A stretch of DNA of 64,000 bases from Vibrio mimicus CAIM 602 (GTDB lineage Bacteria; Pseudomonadota; Gammaproteobacteria; Enterobacterales; Vibrionaceae): the NCBI RefSeq assembly GCF_000338875.1, contig NZ_AOMO01000016.1, forward strand, positions 91,651 to 155,650. Direction: 5' to 3'. A program made the translations under genes and the position numbers. Below the pieces are notes generated by a model, which searched no databases, was not told the DNA's origin, and saw only the letters and a program-made list of their open reading frames with translations. This document shows, in pieces, positions 8,771-18,827 of this stretch (position 1 is the stretch's first letter; each line of letters opens with the position of its first letter).

Positions 8771-9367
8771 TTACAGTTGAACACCAGAGAAAGACATGAA
8801 GCCCAACGCCATCAAACCAGCAGTGATAAAGGTAATACCTAAACCACGCAGACCTGGAGGAACGTCTGAATACTTCATTTTCTCACGGATACCTGCAAGA
8901 GCGACGATAGCCAGCATCCAACCCACACCTGAGCCAAAACCGTACACAACAGATTCAGCAAAGTTGTAGTCGCGCTGCACCATGAAAGACACACCACCAA
9001 AGATTGCACAGTTTACTGTGATCAACGGCAGGAAGATGCCCAGTGCGTTATACAGAGGCGGGAAGAAGCGATCGAGGATCATTTCCAGAATCTGTACTAA
9101 TGCCGCAATAACACCGATAAAGGTAATAAAGTTCAGGAAGCTTAGGTCTACCCCTTCAACCAGTGCATCTGGCTTGAGCACTAGGTTGTACACCAGATTG
9201 TTGACTGGTACAGAGATAGTCAGTACCACGATAACCGCGATACCTAAGCCGAATGATGTCTTAACTTTCTTCGACACCGCCAAGAATGTACACATCCCTA
9301 AGAAGAAAGAGAGTGCCATGTTCTCGATGAAAATCGATTTCACCAGCAGACTAATATAATGTTCCAT
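8771..9367 (-). CDS. nqrE: Na+-NQR subunit E
   Basis: A 198-aa integral membrane subunit with six predicted helices, paralogous to NqrD and arranged with inverted topology to it. The conserved cysteines in MCTFLAVS (C26) and VNCAIFGG (C120) contribute, with two from NqrD, to the iron centre in the middle of the membrane that receives electrons from NqrF. It starts 7 nt after the nqrD stop, so it is translationally close-coupled. Length and motifs are standard for Vibrio. Confidence 0.98.
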   Translation of the reverse strand: MEHYISLLVKSIFIENMALSFFLGMCTFLAVSKKVKTSFGLGIAVIVVLTISVPVNNLVYNLVLKPDALVEGVDLSFLNFITFIGVIAALVQILEMILDRFFPPLYNALGIFLPLITVNCAIFGGVSFMVQRDYNFAESVVYGFGSGVGWMLAIVALAGIREKMKYSDVPPGLRGLGITFITAGLMALGFMSFSGVQL

Positions 9368-9374
9368 GACAACC

Positions 9375-10007
9375 TTACTCCTTCGCTTCTACTTGTTCTG
9401 GTTTGAACGTACGAATCGCCCAAATCATGAAGCCGATCAGGAAGAATGCTGAAGGCGCGAGTAGCATCAGACCGTTTGGCTGATACCAACCACCGTTACT
9501 GATAAGAGGCAGAATTTCCAAACCAAACAGTTTGCCAGAGCCCAGAAGCTCACGGAAGAAACCTACTGTCATCAGCACGAAACCGTATCCTAAACCGTTA
9601 CCGATACCATCAATGAAAGAAGGGATCGGCGCTGACTTCATCGCAAACGCTTCTGCACGGCCCATTACGATACAGTTGGTGATAATCAGACCAACGAATA
9701 CCGACAGCTGCTTAGAAATATCGTACAGATACGCTTTAAGAATCTGGTCTACCACGATAACTAAAGAAGCGATAATCGCCATCTGTACGATAATACGTAC
9801 ACTGTTAGGAATGTGGTTACGGATCAGAGAAACGAAGAAGTTAGACAATGCAGTAACAAACATTACCGCCAACGTCATAACAAATGCCGTTTCCAGCTTA
9901 GTGGTTACCGCCAGTGCAGAACACACACCCAGAACTTGCAATGCAATCGGGTTGTTGTCCAGAACTGGTGCTAACACACTCTTTTTCAGCTCTTTTGCGC
10001 TAGACAT
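9375..10007 (-). CDS. nqrD: Na+-NQR subunit D
   Basis: A 210-aa membrane subunit with six predicted helices, paralogous to NqrE and to RnfA/RnfE. The iron-site cysteines are visible in GVCSALAV (C29) and TNCIVMGR (C112). Its ATG overlaps the nqrC stop codon by one base (TAATG arrangement), indicating translational coupling. Confidence 0.98.
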   Translation of the reverse strand: MSSAKELKKSVLAPVLDNNPIALQVLGVCSALAVTTKLETAFVMTLAVMFVTALSNFFVSLIRNHIPNSVRIIVQMAIIASLVIVVDQILKAYLYDISKQLSVFVGLIITNCIVMGRAEAFAMKSAPIPSFIDGIGNGLGYGFVLMTVGFFRELLGSGKLFGLEILPLISNGGWYQPNGLMLLAPSAFFLIGFMIWAIRTFKPEQVEAKE

Positions 10008-10780
10008 TAGTTAAGACCTCCGTCACGAACTTTTGTCAGGAATGGACCAAAGCCCATATCACCCAACCAGAAGTCGAAGGTGTGTTGTACACCGTTACTG
10101 GTCAGCGTTGCGCCAGACAGACCGTCTACGCCATGCTCAGAACCTTGTGGTGCACCACCTTTGACAATCTTGATCGCAGGTTTGTGGTTTTCATCAAACA
10201 GCTTTTTACCTACCCATTGAGCACGCCAAGCTGGATTTTCAACTTCGCCACCCAATCCAGGAGTTTCGCCTTGTTCATAGTAAGTCAAACCTGAAACGGT
10301 GTTACCGTCAGTTTCAACTGCTACAAACGCGTACATCATTGACCATAGGCCGTTACCATGTACAGGCAAAATCACCTTGCTGGTTTTGTCGCCGTCTTTC
10401 ACGAGATAAACCACACCAACATTCGCACGACGTTGGATCTTCGCTTTATCTTGATCAGGAGTCAGTTTGATTGACTCAGAGGCTTCTTTCGCTGCTTTAC
10501 GTTGATCGTAGTTTGCTGCATCACCTTCAACAAAGTTACCAGTGTTGAAGTCAACCAAACGTGGTTCGATGCTCTTGTTAAACAGTTCAACGATTTGTTT
10601 GCTGCCTTTAGCTTGAATGCCTGCAACTTGCAGAATTTTGCTCTGCTTATCCAGTGCCGCATTTTCTTTTTGCTTGTCACGCAGACCGACAGCCGCTGCC
10701 GATACGATGATTGAGCACACTAGGCTCAACGCGATAACAACAAACAGCGTCTTTTTAATGCTATCGTTATTGCTTGCCAT
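10007..10780 (-). CDS. nqrC: Na+-NQR subunit C, covalent FMN carrier
   Basis: 257 aa: one N-terminal membrane anchor (about 12-33) and a periplasmic FMN domain. The flavinylation motif SGAT is intact, and its threonine is residue 225, the same number as in the studied V. cholerae protein; ApbE attaches FMN there. The N-terminus overlaps the 3' end of nqrB by 14 nt. Electrons pass from the NqrD/E iron site through this FMN to the FMN on NqrB. Confidence 0.98.
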   Translation of the reverse strand: MASNNDSIKKTLFVVIALSLVCSIIVSAAAVGLRDKQKENAALDKQSKILQVAGIQAKGSKQIVELFNKSIEPRLVDFNTGNFVEGDAANYDQRKAAKEASESIKLTPDQDKAKIQRRANVGVVYLVKDGDKTSKVILPVHGNGLWSMMYAFVAVETDGNTVSGLTYYEQGETPGLGGEVENPAWRAQWVGKKLFDENHKPAIKIVKGGAPQGSEHGVDGLSGATLTSNGVQHTFDFWLGDMGFGPFLTKVRDGGLN

Positions 10781-12014
10781 AGCGCGCTAATCTCCGCTTG
10801 ATATTTCTCTCTACAACCACGTGGTCAAACAGTGGTGCAAATAGGTTCGCGAATAGGATCGCCAGCATCATACCTTCTGGGTACGCTGGGTTCACGACAC
10901 GGATCAGCACACACATTGCGCCAATCAAGATACCGTAAGCCCACTTACCACCATTGGTGAAGGAAGCTGAAACTGGGTCAGTCGCCATGAAGAACATACC
11001 GAATGCAAAACCACCCAGTACAAGGTGCCAATGCCAAGGCATGTTGAACATTGCGTTGGTATCAGAGCCAATCACGTTAAACAGTGTTGACAGCAGAATC
11101 ATACCAATCATCACGCCGCCAATAATGCGCCATGAAGCAATGCCCATGTAAACAATGAACGCTGCACCAATCATGAGTGCCAAAGTTGAAACTTCACCGA
11201 TTGAACCTGGGATGTTACCGATGAAAGCATCCATCCAAGTGATCGTTTGGCCAGTCGCATTGTTGATCAGTGCACCTGCGCCACCTTGTGCCCATTGGCT
11301 CAGTGCAGTTGCACCAGAGAAGCCATCAGCTGCAGTCCATACTAGGTCACCTGAAATCTGTGCTGGGTAAGCAAAGAACAGGAAAGCACGGCCAGCAAGA
11401 GCTGGGTTAAGGAAGTTACGACCTGTACCACCAAACACTTCTTTAGCAACAACAACACCGAAGGTAATACCCAGTGCGGCTTGCCACAGAGGCAGAGTTG
11501 GTGGAACGATGAGGGCAAACAGAATCGAAGTTACGAAGAAGCCTTCGTTGACTTCATGCTTACGCACCATACAGAACAACACTTCCCAGAAACCACCAAC
11601 GATAAATACCGTGGCATAAATAGGTAGGAAGTAAGTTGCACCCAGTAGCATTTTACTGCCCCAACCTGCATCGCTTGACATTGTGCCGCCAAGCATTTCG
11701 GTTAGCCAGTAGTGCCAGTTGCCAGCAACAATCGCCGCTAGCTGATCACCTGAGTAAAGGTGATTAAGTGCAGTAATGGCTTGGCCACCTGCGTTGTACA
11801 TACCCCAGAACATTGCTGGGAATACTGCAAGCCAAACCATGATCATGATGCGCTTTAGGTCAACGCTATCACGAACGTGCGAGCTTCTTTTGGTTACCAG
11901 ACCTGGGGTATAGAACAGCGTTGCCGCCGCTTCATACAATGCAAACCACTTCTCGTGTTTGCCGCCTGGCTCAAAATGATGCTCGATGTCTTCAAGAAAC
12001 TTTTTAAGGCCCAT
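10767..12014 (-). CDS. nqrB: Na+-NQR subunit B, Na+-translocating subunit with FMN and riboflavin
   Basis: 415 aa from the ATG at 12014, which has a good AGAAGGG ribosome-binding site; an upstream extension exists but runs into nqrA. A cytoplasmic N-terminal extension ([20 protein letters not shown]) precedes about ten membrane helices. The covalent FMN motif SGAT is intact with Thr at residue 236, matching V. cholerae. NqrB binds non-covalent riboflavin and houses the Na+ channel and the quinone site. It lies five nt downstream of the nqrA stop. Confidence 0.98.
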   Translation of the reverse strand: MGLKKFLEDIEHHFEPGGKHEKWFALYEAAATLFYTPGLVTKRSSHVRDSVDLKRIMIMVWLAVFPAMFWGMYNAGGQAITALNHLYSGDQLAAIVAGNWHYWLTEMLGGTMSSDAGWGSKMLLGATYFLPIYATVFIVGGFWEVLFCMVRKHEVNEGFFVTSILFALIVPPTLPLWQAALGITFGVVVAKEVFGGTGRNFLNPALAGRAFLFFAYPAQISGDLVWTAADGFSGATALSQWAQGGAGALINNATGQTITWMDAFIGNIPGSIGEVSTLALMIGAAFIVYMGIASWRIIGGVMIGMILLSTLFNVIGSDTNAMFNMPWHWHLVLGGFAFGMFFMATDPVSASFTNGGKWAYGILIGAMCVLIRVVNPAYPEGMMLAILFANLFAPLFDHVVVERNIKRRLARYGKQ

Positions 12015-12019
12015 GGAAA

Positions 12020-13360
12020 TTACCCTTCTTTCTCGATCTTGTCTAAGCACTCACGCAGGAGCTGACCGTACTCATATTTGCCTGGGCAAACGAAAGTACA
12101 CAGTGCCAGATCTTCTTCATCTAGCTCCAAAGCACCTAAGCGAATCGCGTTGTCACTGTCACCAGCACACAGATCACGAAGCAACAAGGTTGGCTCCATA
12201 TCCAATGGCATGACTTTCTCATAGTTACCGATTGGTACCATGGCACGATCACTACCGTTGGTCGTGGTGGTCATGTTGTACACTTGACCTTTGAAGATAT
12301 GACCAAGGAAAGAGCGAGTAACGGAAAACTTGTTTTTACCTGGCATAGCCCAACCCAACAGCTCTTTATCACGTCCTTCACGTAGGACAGAGACTTGTAG
12401 GTGGTAACGGCCTAGATAAGCATGTGGTCCAGTCGCTTTTGTACCTGACAGCACAGAACCAGAGATAATACGCACTTCGCCTGGCATGATTTCGCTATCA
12501 ACCAGTTGCTCTAGCGATGCGCCCATTACAGTGCGAACCAAACGAGGTTTGTTCACAACAGGGCCAGCGAGAGAAACAACACGTTGATTGAACAACTCAC
12601 CAGTCAGGAACAGTTGACCGATCGCAATCACGTCCTGATAGTTAATGCTCCACGCAACATGGCTCGCACTTACTGGATAGAGGAAATGCATGTGGGTGCC
12701 AGCGAGGCCTGCAGGATGAGGGCCGTCAAAGACATGCTCTTCCACATTCGTCTGCTGAGAACGTGGCAGACTAGTACCTTTTTTACAAACGTACACTTTG
12801 CCAGTGGTCAGAGCCGAAAGCACATCGAGACCTGCTACGAAGGCTTGCGATTGTTCATTGATCACTACAGTCGGCTCAGCTGCCAATGGATTGGTATCCA
12901 TAGCAGTAACAAAAATGGCTTCAGAAGTGGAATCAACGGCTGGAACCTTGCTGAACGGACGAGTACGGAAAGCGGTCCAAAGACCAGATTCAATGAGCTG
13001 AGTTTTGATCGCATCACGATCCAAACCTGCTAATTGATGGGCTTCAAACTTGTCGAATGTCACTTGGTCATCACCCGCTACTTCAATCACTACAGACTGA
13101 AGAACGCGCTTCGCACCACGATTGATTTCAACCACTTTACCGCTGACTGGTGAAGTAAATTTCACACCCGGATTCTTCTTATCTTCAAAAAGAATCTGAG
13201 CTTTTTTTACTTCATCACCTACGCGAACATGCATAGTAGGACGCATGCCAACGTACTCTTCGCCAAGCAAGGCGACTTTTTTGATGGCTTTACCATCACT
13301 AATCACCTGGGAAGGAGTTCCTGCAATAGGAAGGTCCAAACCCTTTTTTATTGTAATCAT
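12020..13360 (-). CDS. nqrA: Na+-NQR subunit A
   Basis: 446 aa from the ATG at 13360 ([18 protein letters not shown]), the usual start for the family; the open frame continues 22 codons upstream but without similarity to known NqrA. A soluble, cytoplasm-facing subunit at the quinone-binding region, with RnfC-like barrel segments ([34 protein letters not shown]). No cofactor of its own is expected. First gene of nqrABCDEF, with a long (~480 nt) upstream region holding the operon's promoter. Confidence 0.98.
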   Translation of the reverse strand: MITIKKGLDLPIAGTPSQVISDGKAIKKVALLGEEYVGMRPTMHVRVGDEVKKAQILFEDKKNPGVKFTSPVSGKVVEINRGAKRVLQSVVIEVAGDDQVTFDKFEAHQLAGLDRDAIKTQLIESGLWTAFRTRPFSKVPAVDSTSEAIFVTAMDTNPLAAEPTVVINEQSQAFVAGLDVLSALTTGKVYVCKKGTSLPRSQQTNVEEHVFDGPHPAGLAGTHMHFLYPVSASHVAWSINYQDVIAIGQLFLTGELFNQRVVSLAGPVVNKPRLVRTVMGASLEQLVDSEIMPGEVRIISGSVLSGTKATGPHAYLGRYHLQVSVLREGRDKELLGWAMPGKNKFSVTRSFLGHIFKGQVYNMTTTTNGSDRAMVPIGNYEKVMPLDMEPTLLLRDLCAGDSDNAIRLGALELDEEDLALCTFVCPGKYEYGQLLRECLDKIEKEG

Positions 13361-13843
13361 ACGCACTTGCACTACTTTTATCGGGAAAAAGATTCTTTCA
13401 TTGCGCAAATTCGAGGCGCACTCCATTCGCCTTGTTCTTACAACCGAACAACGCTAACGGAATCCTTACCTCGGTAGACACGACATTGTTAGTGTCCGTT
13501 TTAATGGCCTTAACCATTAAAATCGCAACATCCTTTTAAAAATCCCATCACAAATCATGTGGGGGATTTGTCAGGTGCTGTAGTCTAGCATCTTTTGGGA
13601 ACTTGATGCCATGACGAATGCCCTGAATCACTGTTTAATTTCAAACGAATCCTGAGTGAAAGGCTAAGAAATCATCATAAATTTGAAGCATCGCACAAAC
13701 TCTCTTAGACCTATTTTATGTAGGCTTATTTTCACTCTCGAAACGATAAACCCTTTATTAACTGAGTAAATCGCGATTCATTTGTTTAAATTGTGTTAAT
13801 AATTTACTTAAAATCCAACCGGGAGTAATAAGTTTATTACGTA
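13361..13843. other. Intergenic region between nqrA and bolA; nqr leader with hairpins
   Basis: 483 nt without a credible gene, and A/T-rich for the most part. It must contain the nqr promoter and the 3' end of the bolA transcript, both on the minus strand. Three inverted repeats can be seen: TTAATGG/CCATTAA at 13501-13520, a composite hairpin at 13540-13569 (listed separately), and GTAATAA/TTATTAC at 13825-13840 just below the bolA stop. I could not assign a specific regulator. Confidence 0.6.
13540..13569 (-). promoter_or_regulatory. Hairpin in the nqrA leader, terminator or attenuator-like
   Basis: Outer stem AAATCCC/GGGATTT (13540-13546 with 13563-13569) and inner stem CACA/TGTG (13549-13552 with 13558-13561). 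Read on the minus strand it is followed by TTAAAA, extending the arm to a run of five T. It lies ~180 nt upstream of the nqrA start and ~275 nt below bolA, so it could end the bolA transcript or lie within the nqr leader. Confidence 0.45.
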
Positions 13844-14164
13844 TTATTGAGCACCTTTTCGAGAACCACCTAAGCACATTGGGCTCTCTGGAATCTCCTG
13901 GTTCTTCTGTTGCCACTCTTCACGAGTATAGGTATGAATTGCCAAAGCGTGGATATGGTTGGCCAATTCATCAGCCAAGGTTTGATTAACCAAACGATGA
14001 CGTGCTACAAGGCGTAAACCATCAAAATGATCGCTCACAATCGTAACTTTAAAGTGGCTCTCAGAGCCTCTTGGTACGTTGTGCATATCACTTTCATTGA
14101 TCACTTTTAGAAACTCGGGTTGTAGCTCGTCGCGCAGTTTCATTTCAATAACATCTTGAATCAT
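13844..14164 (-). CDS. bolA: BolA family protein
   Basis: 106 aa from the ATG at 14164 ([18 protein letters not shown]), which is preceded by a strong AAGGAAAG ribosome-binding site; a longer frame start is not needed. BolA proteins have a KH-like fold, pair with monothiol glutaredoxins around a 2Fe-2S cluster, and act as a DNA-binding morphogene regulator in E. coli. Conserved family stretches are visible: [20 protein letters not shown] (about 41-60) and the invariant [13 protein letters not shown]. The C-terminus is short and Gly/Ser/Arg-rich. Transcribed divergently from rlmG. Confidence 0.95.
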   Translation of the reverse strand: MIQDVIEMKLRDELQPEFLKVINESDMHNVPRGSESHFKVTIVSDHFDGLRLVARHRLVNQTLADELANHIHALAIHTYTREEWQQKNQEIPESPMCLGGSRKGAQ

Positions 14165-14329
14165 ATTGCTTTCCTTATTGAACACCTTGGTGTCGACAAC
14201 ATGACAAATTGAGAATAGACCATAGGGTGCTCTAGCGTGTGGTTAAAAATGCAAAAACCTAGGTTTTAGTTTGCTGTTTTATCGCCATCTGAGACAATGC
14301 GCCGTCAATTTACTAGAAACACGAGCAAT

Positions 14330-15460
14330 ATGAAAACTGAGCTTACCTTGCTTGAGCAAACGCTCACTCTTCATCGATTCCCCAAACGCAATAATGAAAC
14401 CCTGCAAGCTTGGGATGCCGGCGATGAGTACCTCATCCAACATGTTGAAGAACTCGGTCTACCTCAAGATAGCCACATCGTAGTGATCAATGATCACTTT
14501 GGTGCATTGAGTTGTTGGTTTGCGAAACAACATCGAGTCAGCATGATGAGTGACTCTTATATTGCCCATCAAGCCACTCAAACCAATTTGCAGCACAATC
14601 AACTCCCGGCGGTGAATCTACTCACCACTCTGGATGAGATCCCTGCCGATGCCGATGTGGTGTTATTGCAGCTACCGAAAAGCAATCGCCATTTAATTTG
14701 GATCCTCAGCCAACTACGCAAAGCCCTTCCAGCTAGTACGCCGATTATTGCGGTAAACAAAGCGAAGGAGATCCACACTTCTACGCTGAATCTATTTGAA
14801 AAATACTTAGGCGCAACCACAACATCATTAGCTTGGAAAAAGCACCGTTTGGTGTTCAGTTCAGCCACTGCGAACCCAATTCCTGAAGTGAGCAAAGATT
14901 GTCACTGGAGCGTTGAGCCTCATGCTATCACTCTGACTAACTTAGCGAATGTCTATTCAGGCGAAAGTTTAGATCTGGGTGCCAGATTTATGTTAGAGCA
15001 TTTGCCAGCTGATCCAGCTCTAGAGGATTTTATTGATTTGGGTTGTGGCAATGGCGTGCTATCCGTTCGACTCGGGCAATTGAACCCTCAGGCTAAGATC
15101 ACTTGTGTTGACGAAAGCTTTATGGCGACAGCTTCTGCGCAGCAGAATCTCCTCGACAATCTTGGTGAACGAGACATACAGTGCATCACTAATAACTGTC
15201 TGGACGGTTTCCCAGCACAAAGCAGTTCCATGGTTGTGTGTAATCCCCCTTTCCATCAACAACAGACTATTACGGATCACATCGCTTGGCAGATGTTCTG
15301 TGACTCAAAGCATGTTCTGAGAAAAGGCGGGAAATTATGGGTGATCGGCAATCGCCACCTCGGCTACGATGTAAAACTGGCAAGATTGTTTGGCAAAAGC
15401 CAAGTTAGAGTGATCGCCAACAACAGTAAATTTGTTATCTTACAAGCTATTAAATCTTGA
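14330..15460 (+). CDS. rlmG: 23S rRNA (guanine-1835-N2)-methyltransferase RlmG
   Basis: 376 aa from the ATG at 14330 (MKTELTLLEQTLTLHRFP). Two tandem Rossmann-like domains, as in RlmG/RsmC. The N-terminal half is the degenerate domain, with NDHFGALSCWF and DIHTSTLNLFEKYLG-like stretches typical of RlmG. The C-terminal half is catalytic: SAM-binding DLGCGNGVLS (about 234-243) and the N-methyltransferase signature NPPFH. It methylates N2 of G1835 in 23S rRNA before subunit assembly. RsmC (16S G1207) is the related alternative, but the N-terminal sequence fits RlmG better. The first of four same-strand genes (rlmG, yajG, ppiA, ampG). Confidence 0.88.
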   Translation: MKTELTLLEQTLTLHRFPKRNNETLQAWDAGDEYLIQHVEELGLPQDSHIVVINDHFGALSCWFAKQHRVSMMSDSYIAHQATQTNLQHNQLPAVNLLTTLDEIPADADVVLLQLPKSNRHLIWILSQLRKALPASTPIIAVNKAKEIHTSTLNLFEKYLGATTTSLAWKKHRLVFSSATANPIPEVSKDCHWSVEPHAITLTNLANVYSGESLDLGARFMLEHLPADPALEDFIDLGCGNGVLSVRLGQLNPQAKITCVDESFMATASAQQNLLDNLGERDIQCITNNCLDGFPAQSSSMVVCNPPFHQQQTITDHIAWQMFCDSKHVLRKGGKLWVIGNRHLGYDVKLARLFGKSQVRVIANNSKFVILQAIKS

Positions 15461-15501
15461 GCCTTGCGGCTGTGTGCACAATAAAACGAAAGGAATTAAC
15501 C

Positions 15502-16077
15502 ATGAAAAAACTGGTTCTTGCGGCTTCAATCGCTTTACTTACCGCTTGTTCTGCCCCTCAGCAGACCCAAATCAACGTTACACCTCAAGCAACGCTGAGC
15601 CAAAACGCGATTGTGAAAAACAGCAGCTTTTCTCTCGTGAGTAAAGATGTTCGCTCAGCTCAGTATGTCGCTTTGGTTGATAGCGGCCGCAACAACATTG
15701 AGCCTATTCATCCGCGCCAAAATGTACGTATCACCTTAGAGAATGCGTTGTCTGAGCAGTTAACCTCACAAGGTTTTCGTATCAGCGTGAACAGCGAAAA
15801 CTCAGTCACGCTTGAAATCCAAGAGCTGTTGGTATCGGTTAAGCACTCTATGGTCGAGAACGAAATGGATGGCAGCGTAACACTGGAAGTCACAGCAGAA
15901 ACGCCTAGAGGCAAGCTAGTTAAGAGCTATACTGGCACCGCAAAACGTACCGGTATGCTTAGCGCCTCCAATGATGAAATCGAAACTGTGCTCAATGACA
16001 TGATCAACATGGTTTTGAAAGAGATTGCTAACGATAGCGAGCTACAAACTTATATGCAGGAGCGTTTTAATGGCTAA
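15502..16077 (+). CDS. yajG: YajG-family lipoprotein
   Basis: 191 aa from the ATG at 15502, preceded by an AAAGGAATT ribosome-binding site. The signal sequence MKKLVLAASIALLTAC ends in a lipobox (LTAC), with Ser at +2, so outer-membrane sorting by Lol is expected. The body matches the YajG family (DUF/YajG lipoprotein), whose function is unknown; in E. coli yajG also neighbours ampG and bolA, which supports this identification. The stop codon overlaps the next gene's start by 8 nt. Confidence 0.9.
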   Translation: MKKLVLAASIALLTACSAPQQTQINVTPQATLSQNAIVKNSSFSLVSKDVRSAQYVALVDSGRNNIEPIHPRQNVRITLENALSEQLTSQGFRISVNSENSVTLEIQELLVSVKHSMVENEMDGSVTLEVTAETPRGKLVKSYTGTAKRTGMLSASNDEIETVLNDMINMVLKEIANDSELQTYMQERFNG

Positions 16078-16618
16078 GTCATGGCTATGGGCTGCCACAG
16101 CACTGCTCAGCAGTTGTGTTTGGGCAGGGCCTAAATTAGCGGTAGAAACAACGCTCGGTAACTTCACCATTGAACTTAACCAAGAAAAAGCCCCCGTTTC
16201 TGTGGCTAATTTCTTACGTTATGTGGATGATGGTAGCTACGTGGGTAGCCAATTTCATCGGGTAATCCCGGGCTTTATGGCACAAGGCGGTGGTTTTGAT
16301 ACAAACCTCAACCAACTGCCAACCTACGCGCCAATTGAAAACGAAGCGAGTAATGGTCTTCGCAACAATACCGCGACGATTGCCATGGCACGTACTCAAA
16401 ACCCGAACTCGGCGACTCGTCAGTTTTACATCAATCTGGTCGATAATGACTTCCTAGACTACGCAGCCAAGCCGCCGGGCTATGCGGTTTTCGGTCAGGT
16501 CGTAGAAGGATTTGATGTGATTGAGAAAATGGCTCTGCAACCGACCAAAACTCAAGGCCGGATGCAAAACGTGCCAGTCACTCCAATCGTGATCAATAAA
16601 GTCACTCGTCTACCTTAA
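16070..16618 (+). CDS. ppiA: Periplasmic cyclophilin-type peptidyl-prolyl isomerase
   Basis: 182 aa with a signal peptide (MAKSWLWAATALLSSCVWAG, cleavage after VWA), so a periplasmic PPIase of the cyclophilin fold catalysing cis-trans isomerisation at proline. Active-site region visible as FHRVIPGFMAQGGGF, with the catalytic Arg, followed by the conserved IAMARTQNPNSATRQFYINL stretch. The start at 16070 lies inside the end of yajG (8-nt overlap), indicating coupled translation. Could equally be named ppiB-like by sequence, but the signal peptide supports the periplasmic form. Confidence 0.92.
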   Translation: MAKSWLWAATALLSSCVWAGPKLAVETTLGNFTIELNQEKAPVSVANFLRYVDDGSYVGSQFHRVIPGFMAQGGGFDTNLNQLPTYAPIENEASNGLRNNTATIAMARTQNPNSATRQFYINLVDNDFLDYAAKPPGYAVFGQVVEGFDVIEKMALQPTKTQGRMQNVPVTPIVINKVTRLP

Positions 16619-16627
16619 AGTTCTTCT

Positions 16628-16653
16628 CCGCACTCCCACTTCAGGGAGTGCGG
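16628..16653. repeat. Perfect 10-bp hairpin between ppiA and ampG
   Basis: CCGCACTCCC / GGGAGTGCGG with a 6-nt loop, directly after the ppiA stop. It lacks a T-run on the + strand, so it is a poor terminator; it may be an mRNA stabiliser or a weak attenuator in front of ampG. Confidence 0.6.
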
Positions 16654-16687
16654 CAATCATTACAAACACAATCACAAAGGACTCGTT

Positions 16688-18076
16688 ATGGTTCATGAAC
16701 CCCGGTCCCATTCTTGGATAGAACTTATCCAAAGTTATTTTGATCGACGCTTGCTATGGGTATTCATGTTGGGATGTGCTAGTGGCTTCCCATGGGTACT
16801 GATTGGTTCCAATATGACTGGCTGGCTAAAAGATGCAGGGCTCAGTCGCGCAGCTATTGGCTATTTTGGTAGTGTGTTTGCGGTGTACGCTATTAACTTT
16901 CTGTGGGCTCCTCTTGTCGACAGGCTAAAGCTACCTATTTTGCATCGCCTTTTAGGGCAACGTCGAAGCTGGATCTTTTTCTGCCAGCTCATCGTTTTAG
17001 GATGTACCTTACTGATTGCGGGCGTTAACCCAGCGAACAACCTCATGCTGACTTCCATGTTAGCTCTGGGTATTGCTATTGCCTCCGCAACGCAAGATGT
17101 CGCGATTGATGCCTTCCGGATTGATACTTTTCCAAAAACCGAATCCACCAAATTGCCACAAGCATCTGCCATGGCCGTTGTAGGTTGGTGGACTGGGTAT
17201 TCCCTCCCCGGCTATTTCGCTTTCGTGAATGCCGATAGCATGGGCTGGAACGGGGTTTACTACATTATGGCTGCCATTGTAGGCCTGCTAATGGTGTTTA
17301 CCCTGCTAGTCGGTGAACCGCAGACACGCCGCGATCAATTACAACAACAGGCAGAAGCTCGCCACCAGCAAGTCGTGGGGAATAAGCTACTCAGTTGGCT
17401 CAGCGTAACGATACTGGAACCCTTTATCGACTTTTTCCGTCGCAATGGTTTCCGAGTCGCCCTTACGCTACTGCTATTCGTATTCCTGTTTAAAATTGGT
17501 GAAGCCTTCTTAGGACGCATGTCGATTGCGTTTTATAAGGAAGTCGGCTTTAGCAATGAACAGATTGGCTATTACTCCAAGCTACTCGGTTGGGGTATCA
17601 CCATTCTGTTTACGCTGCTAGGCAGTCTGGTTAACGTGAAATTTGGCATTGTGCGAGGCCTGATGATTGGTGGTGTCTCTATGGCAGCCAGCAATTTGAT
17701 GTTTGCATGGATAGCGAAAGTTGGCCCTAGCGAAACACTGTTTTTAGCCACACTCGTGGTGGATAACTTTACTTCGGCCTTTTCGACCGTCGCTTTTGTT
17801 TCCTTCTTAACATTGATGACTGGGCAGGCATTCTCTGCAACGCAATATGCCCTGCTCGCCTCCTTAGGTAACTTAGGCAGAACTACGATAGCCTCATTCA
17901 GTGGAGAGCTGGCGGATTACCTCAACGACTGGTCACTGTTCTTTATTCTGACAGCGGTAATGGTAGTGCCGAGTTTGTTGATGCTTTATTCACTGCGACA
18001 TGACTTCACTAGGATGCTGGACAAAGCCAGAAATCATAAAGAAGATCTGCCGCAAGAGGATAAGATCGTCAGATAG
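16688..18076 (+). CDS. ampG: AmpG-family muropeptide permease (MFS)
   Basis: A 462-aa polytopic inner-membrane protein of the major facilitator superfamily with about 12-14 helices. AmpG imports GlcNAc-anhydroMurNAc peptides for cell-wall recycling. Family-typical elements are SGFPWVLIGSNMTGWLKDAG near the N-terminus, the cytoplasmic DxxxxR-type loop after TM2 (APLVDRLKLP) and ASATQDVAIDAFRID. The C-terminal tail is long, charged and hydrophilic. An AAAGGA ribosome-binding site precedes the ATG. Neighbourhood with yajG is conserved in enterobacteria. MltA in this window generates the kind of product AmpG carries. Confidence 0.93.
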   Translation: MVHEPRSHSWIELIQSYFDRRLLWVFMLGCASGFPWVLIGSNMTGWLKDAGLSRAAIGYFGSVFAVYAINFLWAPLVDRLKLPILHRLLGQRRSWIFFCQLIVLGCTLLIAGVNPANNLMLTSMLALGIAIASATQDVAIDAFRIDTFPKTESTKLPQASAMAVVGWWTGYSLPGYFAFVNADSMGWNGVYYIMAAIVGLLMVFTLLVGEPQTRRDQLQQQAEARHQQVVGNKLLSWLSVTILEPFIDFFRRNGFRVALTLLLFVFLFKIGEAFLGRMSIAFYKEVGFSNEQIGYYSKLLGWGITILFTLLGSLVNVKFGIVRGLMIGGVSMAASNLMFAWIAKVGPSETLFLATLVVDNFTSAFSTVAFVSFLTLMTGQAFSATQYALLASLGNLGRTTIASFSGELADYLNDWSLFFILTAVMVVPSLLMLYSLRHDFTRMLDKARNHKEDLPQEDKIVR

Positions 18077-18100
18077 GCGCACAGTAGCCACCAAAAACAT

Positions 18101-18124
18101 CAAGGGAGCCTAATCGCTCCCTTG
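18101..18124. terminator. Bidirectional terminator between ampG and chrR
   Basis: A perfect 9-bp stem (CAAGGGAGC / GCTCCCTTG) with a 6-nt loop between convergent genes; T-rich sequence (TTCATGTTC) follows on +. Confidence 0.75.
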
Positions 18125-18146
18125 TTCATGTTCTGCATTCAACATG

Positions 18147-18827
18147 TTATGGATAAAGCCCTTTACCAAAGAGGTTAAAGATCCGCGCGACTCCTTGTGT
18201 AAAGAGCATGGGTTCAGTCAATACCGTTAGGCAAAGGCAATCTTGATCTTGAGGGGTACTCGGAGAGTGGCAAACCTTTCCATCGTGTTGAATAAAATCG
18301 CCTACATCATAATGACCATTTTCGTCAGTGAATCCACCATGCAGCACTAAAGTTGATTCAAAACCTTTGTGAGTGTGCTCTGGAATGGCGACTCCTTGGC
18401 AAATGTACATTAAATTCATCCGCACATTCTCTTCCGACTGCAAAGGTAAGCTGAACACTTTACCGCCATAGCTGCGCCATTGCTGTTCGGGTTTAACCAA
18501 ACATGCCAACACTTTAGGAATCGCGATTTGCTTGCCATTAACGTTAACTTGCACCGCACTGCACTTCATTTTTGTCACGGTAGCGGGTTGCTGAGGTAAC
18601 TCCACAATGGCATCAAACATGGTTTGCCAATCGGAATCTGCAGATAAAGAGAGTGCCGATGCTGCTTCTTGATGAAGCACCTCACCCAATTCAGCTTCAA
18701 TTTCATGCACCGTATCACGACAATGCGGGCAAATTTCCAGATGAGCGGCAACAGCCAAACCATGCGAAGAATCAAGGCCGCCTTCTGCGTAAGCCGTAAG
18801 TAAAGCATAATCAGGGTGATAACTCAT
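18147..18827 (-). CDS. chrR: ChrR-family zinc anti-sigma factor with cupin domain
   Basis: 226 aa. The N-terminal anti-sigma domain has the zinc pattern HLEICPHC (His-x3-Cys-x2-Cys, about residues 29-36) plus an early His in MSYHPDYAL. The C-terminal cupin-like domain has HTHKGFE and later QHD (His, His, Glu, His), the zinc ligands expected in Rhodobacter ChrR. In that system ChrR holds an ECF sigma factor inactive until singlet oxygen or organic peroxide triggers its degradation. The start codon overlaps the sigma-factor stop (ATGA), so the pair is translationally coupled. Confident by family and context. Confidence 0.93.
   Translation of the reverse strand: MSYHPDYALLTAYAEGGLDSSHGLAVAAHLEICPHCRDTVHEIEAELGEVLHQEAASALSLSADSDWQTMFDAIVELPQQPATVTKMKCSAVQVNVNGKQIAIPKVLACLVKPEQQWRSYGGKVFSLPLQSEENVRMNLMYICQGVAIPEHTHKGFESTLVLHGGFTDENGHYDVGDFIQHDGKVCHSPSTPQDQDCLCLTVLTEPMLFTQGVARIFNLFGKGLYP

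Noticed and set aside
12584..13033. 149-codon plus-strand frame inside nqrA
   Set aside because: Antisense to a fully conserved nqrA; no ribosome-binding site or similarity to anything known.
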